Source: Rhodamnia argentea
Taxonomy: Eukaryota; Streptophyta; Magnoliopsida; Myrtales; Myrtaceae
Assembly (NCBI RefSeq): GCF_020921035.1
Contig: NC_063151.1
Coordinates: 30,758,934 to 30,822,933, forward strand
Length of the DNA stretch: 64,000 nucleotides
Direction of reading: 5' to 3'
The notes beneath the pieces were generated by a model that was not told the origin of the DNA, did not search any database, and saw only the letters and a list, made by a program, of their open reading frames with translations. A program made the position numbers and the translations under genes. This document shows, piece after piece, positions 1 through 12,526 of the stretch. The number at the start of each line of letters is the position of its first letter. Position 1 is the first letter of the stretch.

Positions 1-1306
1 ATGATCCATTTCCTGAAATCTATGGGATATTGGAGCTTGATAAAAAAAAAAAAAGGACTCAACCCGACTAGACCAAATATCTTGGACGTATATGATTCGA
101 GTATCGAGTCGGCCCGGCGCTATACGATTTCGGGCCGAGTCAGGCCTATATGAGACCCGGCCCGATCCGGCACATTGACACCAAGAGGCCGGGGTTCGGA
201 CCTGTCTAGGTCGGGTCCAATGACCTGACCCAGTGCACCTTGTAATAAAAAACAAAAATCAATTGATTAAAAATTAGAAAATTTCAGAAAATATCAAAAA
301 ATAGGAAATAGGTAGGAAATGCCTCCTTTGGCCTATATTGTCTCATTAGGCTTTTACATGCCTGAATATTGTTTATTTTCTATGTTTAATTTGCATGACT
401 TAGTTTTAACTTTGCATGTGAATGTCTGGATATAATTTATTCCGTAATGCATACCTCTAGCACGGTAGTTAGAGTTTAATTTGAAATGCTCGGTTTATCC
501 TTTAACTTGCTGAATTTTGCTAACTATCTACTTTGAGCAAATGCATAAGATTAATATTCCGATGTGGCGATCGACGACAATGCCCACGGAGACGACGGTC
601 CATTGGGGCTTGGCGATGATTGAAGACCGATGTCCGGTTTGGTCCGATTATCGTGTATCCGATCCGCCTATCGGAATTGTTTTATTTAAAATATTGTCAC
701 TATAGATTTGGTTTGCATGTGTACATTTCAATATAATATTTGGCATATTTTACCTGGTTGAGTGCTTATTACAGCACTGTCTTATTGCTTGTTAATTATT
801 TTCTTAAATAATAGGTCAAGGATAAATAGGTAATTGCATAAAATGACAGAAAAACATTATGCATGATCATTTAACACTGGTTAGATGTCCGGTAGGCTTT
901 AAAATAATATGTAGAGTGTGTGATCACTTTAGGAAACATTAACTGGTTAGGTACCGAAAAGGCGCTAATTATTCAATTAGGGTAAACAAATCCCGAGACC
1001 TAGAAGCTCGGGTTCCGAAAGAATCGAGACAACACTCCCATGTCTCGATTGATTTCTAGCCAACTCCAATAGGCTAGTGGGACTCCTAGTAACCTTTTAG
1101 GTTGCTAATCAGTAAAATGAAATCCAAAGTCACGGGAGGTAGGACTTGGGAGAGTCCGCGCCTAAACCAATATGCAATACCTCTAAGTCCGCCGGACCCT
1201 CGGGAGAGGTTAAGGCAAGTCGCGACATAGAGTCGCATGGTATGTAAATTCAAAAGGGATCCAACCTATTAGATCACAAAACACTAAATTCTATTCTTCA
1301 ATACTC

Positions 1307-1530
1307 TATTTGTTTTGCGAAAAATGAACGATTTAAAAAAAAATTCCTAAAATTAGCTTGTATCTCCTGCAAAAATGATAAACAAAAATAAAATATTCAT
1401 CGAAATTGTTTGGACATAAATTATTGGCGATTATATAAATATCTTTTATTAACTAATTATTTCGAGCGATACGAGTGATCATTTTTATGAAAATATATTC
1501 TTCATTTTTTGCGAAATAAACGGAATCTAA
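1307..1530. mobile_element. MITE-like element, family M6
   Basis: A short AT-rich element bounded by imperfect inverted ends: TTTGTTTTGCGAAAAATGAA on the left and, on the right, TTTTTTGCGAAATAAACGG, which reads back as CCGTTTATTTCGCAAAAAA. The interior carries the recurrent tract ATTATTTCGAGCGATACGAG. Related copies lie near 3370-3592, 7403-7628, 24462-24655, 27048-27295 and 42255-42545. It has no coding capacity. A non-autonomous hAT- or Mutator-type DNA element is likely, but I could not fix a target-site duplication. Confidence 0.5.
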
Positions 1531-1936
1531 ACAATACTCGTATGTAGATATTTAGATGCAATTTGTAATCAAAGTTCATCACAACGGCTTGTCCCACCCA
1601 AAAAAAAAAAAAAATTCAACTTTGGAGAACTCCTTGGAGCTGCATTCGTTTCCACAAGTGATGATATGACTGAAAAAAAAAAAAATACGGGGTCATCGTC
1701 ACCGATCGGGATTTGAATCGGATACGTGTCTTCAAAATTTGGGGATAAACTTAGATCAGTTCACAACCTGAACCGTGAGATTATTCTAATGTTCTCTTTT
1801 GACAATTTCAGGTTCATATGGTGTATTAAAGAAATATGCTTGAACGTTTCCACTTTTCTTTGAAATCAAGAATACCCATGTTCATCAAAAGGGATTCAAG
1901 TTGATTTGATGATGCCCAATTTATTACAAAAAATTT

Positions 1937-2344
1937 GGGAAATTCCAAATAAGGGGAACTACCCTCATTTTCTCAAATAAAGAGCCTAAAGTGGACATTG
2001 TTTCAAATAAGGGTCTGACAAAGGCCATTTTTGGCATTTTTGTCATTTTTTTCTTTTTTCCCATTGCTTCTTTTTTTCCTTTGTTGCCGCCAATGAGGGC
2101 TCCCCGGCCATTGTCAAGGGTCGCGAGTGAGGCAACCGCTTAGCCTTGCCGATGACCGGTCCGGCCAACCATCGGCAAAGAGGAAGAAAAAAATAAGGAC
2201 AAAAAAAAAATGATGAAAATGCCATTGGTCATATATTTATTTGAAACAAGGTCCACTTCGGGTCCTTATTTGAGAAAATAAGAACACTTCAAATCCTTAT
2301 TCGAGAAACTAAAAACACTTCAATCCCTTATTTGGAATTTTCCC
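1937..2344. mobile_element. MITE-like element, family M1
   Basis: The ends are inverted: GGGAAATTCCAAATAAGG at 1937, and TTATTTGGAATTTTCCC finishing at 2344. The subterminal tracts (ACCCTCATTTTCTCAAATAA versus TTATTTGAGAAAATAAGAAC) mirror each other too. The centre is GC-rich, with GGCAACCGCTTAGCC-like sequence and no recognisable protein. The mirror copy sits at 6579-6986 and a longer relative at about 35155-36208. This is typical of a non-autonomous Mutator-like element with a GC-rich core. The family assignment is inference. Confidence 0.55.
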
Positions 2345-2425
2345 AATTCAACTGAAGATGGAGGATTGATGGGATATAAAAATGAAGGGAAAATGGAGTA
2401 TAAAGATTCATTAGAGTACTTTCTT

Positions 2426-2968
2426 GGGGAAAAAGTTCAAAAAGTCCTAAGCCTATTGTACTATATCAAATTCAGTCCTAAACCTCTTAATGTTGCTAAT
2501 TGAGTCCTAAACCTTATCATACTTTGTTAATTGAGTCCATCCGATCAATTTTAGCCAAATCACTTACTTGGACATTAGTGATGCCGCGTAGGGCGATCGA
2601 TGTTGACGTGGATAAGTATAATTTCTTTAATTTTTCTTTCTTTCTTTCTTTTCCTTTTTCTTAATCAAGTCCGGCGATGGACGCAACCCTTACTCGGGGC
2701 CGGCAAGGGAAGCAAAAAAGGTAAATTAAAAAGAAAAAGAAAAAGGAAGAATTTTTAAAAAAAAACTCAGAGAATTTTTTAATAAATAATAAAAATTTAT
2801 CCACTTCACCGCCAACCGTTCCATGCAAGACATTTGGTGTCCACATTATCGATTTTTGGCTAAAATTGGCCAAATGAACTCAATTAACGAATTGTAAGAA
2901 GGTTTAAGACTCATGGCAAAATTGAAAGGAAAATGCAATAGATTTCGGACTTTTTCGATAATTTTTCC
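2426..2968. mobile_element. MITE-like element, family M2
   Basis: The left end is GGGGAAAAAGTTCAAAAAGT and the right end reads back as GGAAAAATTATCGAAAAAGT. The subterminal regions repeat the phrase AGTCCTAAACC and GTTAATTGAGTCCAT. A T-rich tract and a short GC-rich core lie between them. Related copies: 5953-6496 (mirror arm), 20323-20754, about 41545-42050, and a half copy near 62690-62950. No transposase is present. Confidence 0.55.
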
Positions 2969-3188
2969 ACTTTCTTGGTGTAAGAGATTAGATTAACATC
3001 AAATTTTAACGGAAATGAGGATGCTTATGTAAAAGTACTAGCAGGAAGGTTGACCTCTCATCATTGCTTGAACCTGACTTTCCAGGCTTATTAGAGGATG
3101 TGTGGAACTCGACAATTTTGAATGGCTTGGGTCATGTTGATACGTAAAATATCGTATCAAAAGCCATTTCAATAGATGTATGGTCCCG

Positions 3189-4960
3189 TTGACTCAAACT
3201 CCGGTTTGGTTTACATTAGTACAATCTTACTTGAAGTTTTATCCATTGACTCCTTGATTTTTCTGGATCACTCATGTCCGGAATCGTGATAAAACCCTTT
3301 TCCTACAATTAAAAATTGAATAATTACTTTTGGTGAAAAATATTTCGTTGCGGAAGAAATTCCAATGAAACAAAAATATTTTCCTAGAAATAATCGCCGT
3401 TATTGCTGACAAAAAATGAACGAACTAAAAATATTGTGACCGTCCATGAAAATATTTACATATGAAATGTTATCATTAATGGAGATACTTTTCATTGAGT
3501 AATTATTTCGAGCGATACAATCAATCATTATTAGAAAATTATTGTTCAAATCATTCAATTTTCTCGAAACAAAAGGAGCCTAATTCTTTGACTCGAAATT
3601 TCCAATCCATTAAGTTTGAGATTTATATGATTATAATGTGTTGAGAGAATTCACAAATTTGGATTAGCCCATTAGAATGTGTATTGGGTTGACTTGGACC
3701 CGGAAAATAAAGTTCATTCGATGCATAATACGTACGATGGTATGAGCAGTCTCATGATAAGATTAAGATTAGCGGGTACCGATATTATTCGCACTCAAAA
3801 TATTTAGTCCATTTAATATTAGTCATTTTCCAAAAAAAAAAATAAGTCGAAAACTTAATTTATGGAAGGTTGTAAATACTTTTTTATACATAAATATGAT
3901 CGATTTTGTGAAAAAGAAAAGATTGCTCATTTTAGCTTGGGAATGTAAATTCATAGTGCGCCTGTTTTATGGATAATCAATGATTAATATTTTTTTGAAA
4001 AATAACTATTTGTTGTTTAGAAAAATGAAAATATTTCTTATCAACAATAATTTACACCAATTTTTTTTTTTGTGAATGGTAAAAATATTATATGATAATT
4101 CATTTTTATAAATAATATAGGCGATCATCAAGATTCCTGGGAGAAAATCAAGAAGGCATTGATGTAAAAGATTTTTGGTTGAAACATTGATGTAAACGAT
4201 AACATTGCAACATTTTTGTTGAAAAAAGAATGTTAAGTACAGTGAATAAATAAAATTGTTGGCTAAAAAAACGAGATAAGTATGTTGAAAGTTCCAAAAA
4301 TTGTCACGAAAATGCAATTAAGTCTTAAAACTTTTAAAAAATGCAATTGAGTCTTAAATCTTATTTGAAAGATTCAATTAAGTCATAAGTGCAATTAAGT
4401 CGTAAAATTTGTTAAATTGATGAAATCAAATCATTCTATTGATTGCGCTTTTTAAGAGTTTTAGGATTCAATTACATTTTTATACAATTTCTGAATGTTT
4501 GAGAACTCGATTACACAAGAAGAGCATGAGCTTCCATTAGTCAACGTAATTAAATCATTCCATGATTAAGTCAAAAATTAATACAAGCCGTCCATTTCAG
4601 TGGAAAAAAGATCCATCTACCGCTTGGAAATATCGAATGGAGTCCATGGCGGTGGCGTAACTAAAGCAATGAATTAAACGACGCTTTGAAATCCTTCGGC
4701 AAAAAAGAAGGGTTAAAATTGTTGCTTTCGAATTCCCCAAAATTCCGACCAAAAAAAAAAAAGAAAAAGCAAAAAGGATTTCTCCAAAACGATAAACCAA
4801 ACAGTCCTATTGTTTTTAACATGTTCCTTTCCTCATGTTTTTCCCTCTTGTAGTCACACGGGTTGCCCCAACTCCTTTGGGAACACCATTGGTTAACGAC
4901 AGATTCCCAAAGTTTATATCAATGAGTGGCAAGGGATTTGCACGTATCTAAAAAGCATAC
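3189..4960. other. Gene-free spacer between inverted-repeat arms
   Basis: AT-rich sequence with no supportable gene. It includes an M6-family MITE-like element (about 3370-3592, with the ATTATTTCGAGCGATACAAT tract). Near 4317-4460 there is a run of near-repeats of the phrase AATTGAGTCTTAAA, read in both orientations, which looks like the ends of a decayed short inverted-repeat element. The longest minus-strand open frame (4006-4317) is low-complexity and resembles nothing I know. Confidence 0.6.
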
Positions 4961-5730
4961 GAGAGTCGTAGACGAACGATGTAGGATGCTTCGACACCCC
5001 TTGTCATGTGCGATTAAGAAGAACCGTGTGAAATTTGATGAACCGAGAGTCACGCACATGAGACAAACCGAGCATTATCTTACCAGAAACTTGCATCGCT
5101 TTCGAATCAGAAGCTTAAATTATTAAATGCAGGGTGGCCCCGAAAAATAACAGATTCGTGATACATCAACAAGTGCATGTATCGCTTTTGAATCTTGTGA
5201 ACTGTGAACCATGATCTTAACGTGTTCCTTGTGTTTTTCCTAGTCCAGTTTCTTACGGCTCTAGCCTCTTGAATTTGTACACGACTTGCCCAACCCTTTT
5301 TGGAATTTTCTTTTCTTCTTCCCAATAAGCACCCTCGGTGGAAAACAGAATGTACGTAAGAAAGAACATATTTTGATCTGTGACTATGGGACCACCTTGA
5401 ATCAAGTGTTCCAGAAGAAATGTCAAAGTGATGATCGATTGACTTTATATTGGTGAATGTCTACTGTAGTTACTTCACAGGCCCCCCTCTCAAGGGGCAA
5501 ATTCTGCAATTTAAAGCATCGACCCGCAGAGTCTAGCAATATGTTCCCTTGATCTGATTTTATGGTTTGGTTTTGCTTATCGATCCGATTTTATGGTTCG
5601 ATTTTGCTGATCCCTTTTTCGCTAACTTAAAAACCTCACCCTATCAATCCGATTTTAAAGTCTCGAAAATTGCTCTTTGCACTCCATCTGATCGATTTGC
5701 TAAAGGCAAGCCTAGCTTCTGTTCGGTCCA
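4961..5730 (+). repeat. Direct repeat D, copy 1
   Basis: This segment recurs in the same orientation at 9360-10143. Both copies start at GAGAGTCGTAGACGA and end at TTCGGTCCA. They differ by scattered substitutions and one short insertion in copy 2 (around 9920). On the minus strand both copies hold a near-identical small open frame of about 70 codons (5107-5325 and 9521-9724). Copy 1 abuts the right inverted-repeat arm exactly at its end. Nothing recognisable is encoded, so this is probably a piece of repeated DNA rather than a gene. Confidence 0.8.
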
Positions 5731-8700
5731 TCCGGGACCATACAGCTATTGAAATGGCTTTTGGTACGATATTCTACGTATTAAAATGACCCAAGCCATT
5801 CAAAATTGTCAAGTTCCACACATCCTCTAATAAGCCTGGAAAGTCTGGTTCGAGCAATGATGAGAGGTCAACCTTCCTGCTAGTACTTTTACATAAGCGT
5901 CCTCATTTACGTTAAAAATTGATGTTAAGCTAATCTCTTACACCAAGAAAGTGGGAAAATTATCAAAAAAATCTTAAATTTATTGCATTTTATTTTCAAT
6001 TTTGCCATTGAGTCTTAAGCCTTCTTACAATTTGCCAATTAAGTTCATTCGACCAATTTTAGTCGAAAATTGATAAAGGGGATGCCAAACGTCTTGCGTG
6101 GCACGGTTGGCGGTGAGGTGGATAAATTTTTATTATTTATTAAAGAAATCTCTCAATTTTTTTTTTAATTCTTCTTTTTTCTTTTTCTCTTTATTTTACC
6201 TTTTTTGCTTCCCTTGCTGGCCGCGAGTAAGGGTCGCAGCCCTCGCCGGACTTGATTAAGGAAAAAGAAAAGAAAGAAAGAAAAAGAAAAATTAAAGAAA
6301 TTATACTTATCCACGCCAGCATCAATCGTCCTACGTGGCACCGCTAACGTCCACATTAGCGATTTCGCTAAAATGGACCGGATGGACTCAATTAACAAAG
6401 TGTGGTAAGGTTTAGGACCCAATCGATAAAATTGAAAGATTTAGGACTGAATTTGATACGGTTCATTAGGTGTAGGACCTTTTGAACTTTTTTCCCCAAG
6501 GAAGTACCCTAATGAATCTTTATACTCCATTTTCCCTTCATTTTTATATCCCATCGGTCCTCCATCTTCAGTTTTATTGGGAAAATTCCAAATAATGGCT
6601 TAAAGTGTCATTATTTTCTCAAATAAATGTCTGAAGCAAACATTGATTCAAATAAGGATGTGACCAATGACATTTTCGTCATTTATTTTTTATTTTTGTC
6701 CTTATTTTTTCTTTCCTCTTCACCGATGGCCAATTCGACTTGTCATCGACGTGGCCGGGCGGGTCATCTCGCTCGCAGCCAGCAAGGGCCACCACCCTTG
6801 CCAATGGCCAGGGAGCCCTCGTCAGCCACAACAAAGGAAAAAAAGAAGTAATGGGAAAAATGAAAAAAATAAAAATAAAAAATACATGATAAAAATGCCT
6901 TTTATCATACCCTTATTTGAAACAAGGTCCACTTTAAGTCCTTTATTTGAGAAAATGAGGACAGTTCCCCTTATTTGGAATTTCCCAAATTTTTTTTAGT
7001 AAATTGGGCATCATCAAATCAACTCGAATCCCTTTTGATGAACATGGGTATTCTTGATTTCAAAGAAAAGTGGAAACGTTCAAGCATATTTCTTTAATAC
7101 ACCCTTATGAACCTGAAATTGTCCAAAGAAAACATTAGAATAATCTCGCGGTTCAGGTTGTGAACCGATATAAGTTTATCTCCAAATTTTGAAGGCACGT
7201 ATCCGATTCAAATCCCGATCGGTGACGATGACCCGTATTTTTTTTTTGGGGTCATATCAGCACTTATGGAAACGAATGCAGCTCCAAGGAGTTCTCCAAA
7301 GTTGAATTTTTTTTTTTTTTGGGGGAGGGGGTGTTGGGACAAGCCGCTGTGATGAACTTTGATTACAAATTGCATCCAAGTATCTACATATGAGTATCGT
7401 TTAGGTTCCGTTTATTTCGCGAAAAATGAAGAATATATTTTCATAAAAAAGATCACTCGTATCGCTCGAAATAATTAGTTAATAAAAGAAATTTATATAA
7501 TCCCCAATAATTTATGTCCAAATAATTTCGATGAATATTTTATTTTCGTTTATCATTTTTTAAGAGATACAAGATAATTTTTAGGAATTTTTTTTCTAAA
7601 TCGTTCATTTTTCACAAAACAAATAGAGTATTGAAGAATAAAATTTAGTGTTTTGTGATCTAATAGGTTGGATCCCTTTTGAATTTACATGCCCTGCAAC
7701 TCTATGTCGCGACCTACCTTAACCTCTCCCAAGGGTCCAGCGGACTTAGAGGTATTGCATATTGGTTTAGGCGCGGACTCTCCCAAGTCCTACCTCCCGT
7801 GACTTTGGGTTTTATTTTACTGATTAGCAACCTAAAAGGTTACTAGGCGTTGCCACTAGCCTATTGGAGTTGGCTAGAAATCAATCAAGAGATGGGAGTG
7901 TCGTCTTGATTCATTCGTTACCGGAGCTTCTAGGTCTCGGGATTTGTTTATGCTAATTGAATAATTAGCGCCTTTTCGATACCTAATCGGTTAATATTTC
8001 CTGAAGTGATCACACATTCTACATATTATTTTAAAGCCTACCAAACATCTAACTTGTGCTAAATGATCATGCATAATGTTTTTCTGTCATTTTGTGCAAT
8101 TACCTTTTTATCCTTAACCTATTATTTAAGAAAATGATTAATAGACAATTTATCAAACGACAGTGCTGTAATAAGCACTCAACCAGGTAAAATATGCCAA
8201 ATATTATATTGAAATGTATACATGCAAACAAAATCTATAATGACAATATTTTAAATAAAACAATTCCGATACACGGATCGGATACACATGAATCGGACCA
8301 AACTGGACATCGGTCTTCAATCATCGCCAAGCCCCAATGGACCGTCGTCTCCGTGGGCATCGTCGTCGATCGCCACATCAAAATATCAATCTTATGCATT
8401 TGCTCAAAGTAGATAATAAGCAAAATTCAGCAAGTTAAAGGATAAAACGAGCATTTCGAATTAAACTCTAACTACCGTGCTAGAGGTATGCACTACGGAA
8501 TAAATTATATCGAGACATTTACATGCAAAGTTAAAACTAAGTCATGTAAATTAAACATGGAAAATAAACAATATTCAGGCATGTAAAAGCCTAATGAGAC
8601 AATATAGGCCAAAGGAGGCATTTCCTACCTATTTCCTATTTTTTGATATTTTCTGAAATTTTCTAATTTTTAATCAATTGATTTTTGTTATCTATTACAA

Positions 8701-8935
8701 GGTGCACTAGGTCGGGTCCTTGGACCCGACCTGCACAGGTCCGAACCCCGGCCTCTTGGTGTCAATGTGCCGGGTCAGGCCGGGTCTCATGTAGGCCTGA
8801 CTCGGCGCGAAATTGTATAGAGCCAACCTCGGGCCAACTCGATGCCCGAATGATATACGTCTTGGTCTGGTCAGGTTGAGTCCTTTTTTTTTTTTTAATC
8901 AAGCTCCAATATCCCATAGATTTTAGGAAATGGAC
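5731..8935 (-). repeat. Right arm of the large inverted repeat
   Basis: Reverse complement of 1-3188, starting right after direct repeat D copy 1 and ending near the TCCCATAGATTTTAGGAAAT tract. It holds the mirror copies of the same nested MITE-like elements (5953-6496, 6579-6986, 7403-7628), with small indels. The two arms are separated by 2.5 kb, so a transcript through both could fold into a very long hairpin. Whether it is transcribed cannot be told from sequence. Confidence 0.85.
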
Positions 8936-9359
8936 TCTTTAACTGAGTTATTGAGAAACATAAAAAAAAAATGAGTTATTGAGAGAGTTTCTTTTTAAGT
9001 TTACTATTATATTGAAAAGTGAAGAGACATAGTCTGAAGTCTATTTAGATTTGTTTAAAGTAATTTTCACTTTTAATTGTCACCATCACACACATAGTCG
9101 ATCAAATCAAATTCAATAAACCATGGAACAAACAAACAAAATTTAATCTAGATGGCGTGGCTCTATGCACAATGATTTGCTAATGTCCCTTTCAATATCT
9201 ACTAGTTTCTAACCTGACTATCAATCGTGCCCCTTCTTTTTTTATTTAGTAGATTTAACATTGATTATGACATTTCAAATGTTGTTTTTTTGTCGCCAAG
9301 GGAAGTCCTATGGCGCTTAGAGAGTGGTGTTAAGAGGGCTTGTCCAATATACCACAAAA
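8936..9359. other. AT-rich intergenic sequence
   Basis: I see no gene, recognisable element or ordered repeat between the end of the right inverted-repeat arm and direct repeat D copy 2. Confidence 0.6.
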
Positions 9360-10143
9360 GAGAGTCGTAGACGAGCGATGTAGGATGCTTCAACACCCCT
9401 TGTCATGTGCGATTAAGAAGAACCGTGTGAAATTTGATGAACCGAGAGTCACGCACATGAGACAAATTGAGCATTATCTTACCAGATACTTGCATTGCTT
9501 CGAATTAGAAGCTTAAATTATTAAATACAGGGCGACCCCGAAAAAATAACAAATTCGTGATACTTCAACAAGTGCATGTATCGCTTTTGAATCTTGTGAA
9601 CTGTGAGCCATGATCTTAACGTGTTCCTTGTGTTTTTCCTAGTCCAGTTTCTTACGGCTCTAGCCTCTTGAATTTGTACACGACTTGCCCAACCCTTTTT
9701 GGAATTTTCTTTCCTTCTTCCCAATAAGCACCCTCGGTGGAAAACAAATTGTACGTAAGAAAGAACATATTTTGATCTGTGACTGTAGGACCACCTTCAA
9801 TCAAGAGTTCCAGAAGAAATGTCATAGTGATGATCGATTGACTTTATATTGGTGAATGTCTACTGTAGTTACTTCACAGGCCCCCCTCTCAAGTGGCAAA
9901 TTCCGCAATTTAAAGCATCGACCACATGAGCTTCGACCCGTAGAGTCTAGCAATATGTTCCCTCGATCTGATTTTATGGTTTGGTGTTGCTTATCGATCC
10001 GATTTTATGGTTCGGTTTTGCTGATCCCTTTTTCGCTATCTTAAAAACCTCACCCCATCAATCTGATTTTAAAGTCTCGAAGATTGCTCTTTGCACTCAT
10101 CTGATCGATTTGCTAAAGGCAAGCCTGGCTTCTATTCGGTCCA
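9360..10143 (+). repeat. Direct repeat D, copy 2
   Basis: Second copy of the segment at 4961-5730. It diverges after TTCGGTCCA, where copy 1 runs into the inverted-repeat arm, so this copy probably shows the sequence that originally followed. A short extra tract around 9920-9935 (ACATGAGCTTCGACC) distinguishes it. Confidence 0.8.
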
Positions 10144-11036
10144 ACGGAAAGGTCTAAAAAGTACATTTGTTACAATCGAGCCAACATAAACAAGTTTCGA
10201 CGAAGTTTGACTTAATGTAGGAGCATGAAGATGCTACGACACTCTACCGGAGTTTAATTTGACGGCAAAATGCCAAGGATAAAGATACACGTCGGAGTTT
10301 GACCCGACAACGAGAATCTGAAAGCTACAATTAAGGAAATTATATAGAAGTACATTAAGTAGAAATAAAAGATAAATTTTTTTGATTTGTCGGGGGTTCT
10401 TCTGGTGGGCATTTTGTGGTATATATAATGTTTGAATGGTAACTGCTTCTTGATGGTTGCGATGCTCAAATAAGCTCCATCAACTATATCTATGTCCCCT
10501 ATTCTTCATGAACCACTTGAACACGTTCTTCGGTAGTTACCATCACTATGTGTGTAGACGATTATGTAACCGTCGATAATCCTCTAACAACAGTTTAAAT
10601 CCTTCTGGTTACCTTCATCGATCATGTCCACGTTCTCCATTTCATTGTAAATTCCACAATCGTGCTTTCGGGCAATTATCTTTCACAATGCAAGTATTTA
10701 TGCAACCGTCCATGATCGTTCCATTACTGAGTGTTTAAACAACAGCCGTTCTTCACTCTGAGCGCGTATTTGTTTCTAATTACTTCAAATTTCTAGCAGC
10801 ACAACACGTATTGTTGGCTCCAAAATCGACGACTATGTTAACCGATTAGTGCATGAACTCCCCTTCGATAAATTAGTGTATGATGACATTCATATCCTAA
10901 TACTTGTATTAACTCCTCTTCACGCATTAAACACCTTATGTTTTGATGAGTAAATTTTGGTGTTAATAATTTTTCAAATCATTTATTTATTTTGCGGGAA
11001 ATAAATAGTCTTAAAAAAAAAAATCGGACGAATGCA
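10144..11036. other. Intergenic region upstream of the duplicated block
   Basis: No gene or clear transposon is visible. The sequence is of moderate complexity and the short open frames (for example 10254-10469 on the minus strand) look random. The homology shared with the second duplicated block starts just downstream, at about 11037. Confidence 0.55.
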
Positions 11037-11407
11037 CGTAACCGCGTGCCTGAAAATGGAAGCGAGTTCGGCAGGCATGAAGTCAACCGCTCAGATTCCT
11101 TCGTAACTTCACCAATTGGACAAAGGGGCCACCTGGAAGTCGAGATTAGCCTGCTTTTATTTTAACTCAGTACAATATGACTTGATCGACGACTTCTCCG
11201 AACTCGTTCTTCTCGCGTTTTTCACGTCTGGGCCGATGACGGCTTCTTTAAAGTGTCATTTGCTTGCGGTATTTCCGTGCAAATTCTACACGGTCACTGA
11301 CCACCTCGCGTTAAAAGCTCTTCCGCGCTTCCCCGTCTCTGTGGATTCAACTTCGAACGGAAAGGCTTGATGACTCTAAGCTTCGTTTCGGGGTTTTGGG
11401 TTTTGCA

Positions 11408-12526
11408 ATGGGGAAGGTGTGGGCTTGGTGCTGCGATGGAGTCTCTGCAATCGTCTTCGCTGTTTCTTATGCAGTCTCCGTCTTGTTCTTAGCTATCGGT
11501 ACGTCTGGATTCTTTGCCCTTCGATGTTTCCTTAGTCTCGTCGAAAGAAGTTGTGTGTCAAACATGGAATATCGCATGAAAATCGCAACTCGGGTAAGAG
11601 GAAAAAGGAAAGAGCATTGAGCTCGAGAATTTTTCAGTTGGAAATATTACCTCGGTGTTGCTTTCGTAGTTTATCTTCTACAGTTCTTGGGAATGAATGA
11701 AGTTGAGTTCAGTATAGTAGGACGTTGATTTTGATTCCATGTTAAATTTCCATTTGACCATGGGACATCACTCTTTTGCAGTCGAAAGTACATCCGGAGC
11801 TTTAGTAGGAGTTCTGATCGGCGTGAAAAGCAAGAACAACCTCTTCTACAGCATGGCGATAGGAGCAGTTACCGGCGGCAGGTTCTTGACTAAAGCCTTC
11901 AGGATGTCCGTTTCTTTCTGGCTGTCTGATGACTGTTTGTTCAGCAACATTCTTCGATCGGTAAGTTCTCGGCCTCTCGGGGCTCGAGCTTGAGTCAGTC
12001 GTAACTTCTTAGCTATTCACTTCCTAATCCCACATCTGCTCTCAGCAGACTAACTCGACTACGGAACTTGATGCCGGGAAATTAGTTCAACAATTGTTGG
12101 ATAGTCTCACCCTGTCAAGATTAGAGCAGACTCCGGCACATGCATACAACATGGTCAGCGAAATCGCAATGGATGGGGACAGCGTATCGAGGAATTCATC
12201 TTATAGGATTCACAAAATCATAATAACGGAGGACCACTTAATGGATTCTTTAGGAAAAAGAAACTCTTGCTCAATATGCCTTCAGGTATAAATTCCTAGA
12301 CCAGACCGAGAAAATTCGACCCATAACTCGTTTTACCAGGTATTAGAACTCCATTCCATCGATTAATCTTGCTTCGTGTTTACCGATCCAGGACTTCGAA
12401 TGTCGAGATGCGGCGAGGAGACTGCCTGACTGTCGCCACTTGTTTCATCTGCGTTGCATCGATAAGTGGATTTCCAGGCAAAGATCTTGCCCTTTATGCA
12501 GAAGTCCCGTAGTTCAAGTGAATTAA
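11408..12526 (+). CDS. RING-H2 zinc finger protein, NEP1-interacting-protein-like (copy A)
   Basis: Likely membrane-anchored E3 ubiquitin ligase. Four exons (11408-11498, 11782-11960, 12049-12285, 12392-12526), all with GT-AG introns, give 213 residues. Residues 9-31 are a hydrophobic N-terminal segment. Residues 31-90 hold a second glycine- and alanine-rich stretch (GALVGVLIG, AIGAVTGG) typical of the NIP1/NIP2 group. The C-terminus is a RING-H2 finger with CSIC, CRHLFHLRC and CPLC, all eight metal ligands present. The ATG at 11408 is chosen because it aligns with the start of copy B. An out-of-frame ATG at 11370 opens a 41-codon upstream frame overlapping exon 1, absent from copy B, which might lower translation. 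It is tandem-duplicated with 28154-29259. The NIP family comparison is from memory; the RING call is certain. Known NIPs sit in plastid or other membranes and bind partner proteins. Confidence 0.82.

Larger units (their letters stand above)
1..3188 (+). repeat. Left arm of a large inverted repeat
   Basis: This 3.2 kb stretch reappears in reverse complement at 5731-8935. The match can be followed from base 1 (the CATTTCCTGAAATCTATGGG tract, mirrored near 8935) to the TATGGTCCCG tract at 3181-3188. In the stretch around 520-710 a 62-codon open frame differs from its mirror copy at only six residues, so identity there is high. No protein-coding domain is recognisable. The arm may continue beyond the left edge of the window. 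It carries three nested MITE-like elements (about 1307-1530, 1937-2344 and 2426-2968) that are present in both arms, so they were already there when the inverted copy arose. Confidence 0.85.

Noticed and set aside
6627-6999. Overlapping ORFs of 74 and 110 codons in the right inverted-repeat arm
   Set aside because: They lie in the GC core of an M1 MITE-like element, and the mirror copy in the other arm does not preserve the same frames.
1-8935. LTR retrotransposon with two terminal repeats
   Set aside because: The two long copies are inverted, not direct, and no retroelement coding domain, primer site or TG...CA pair was recognised.
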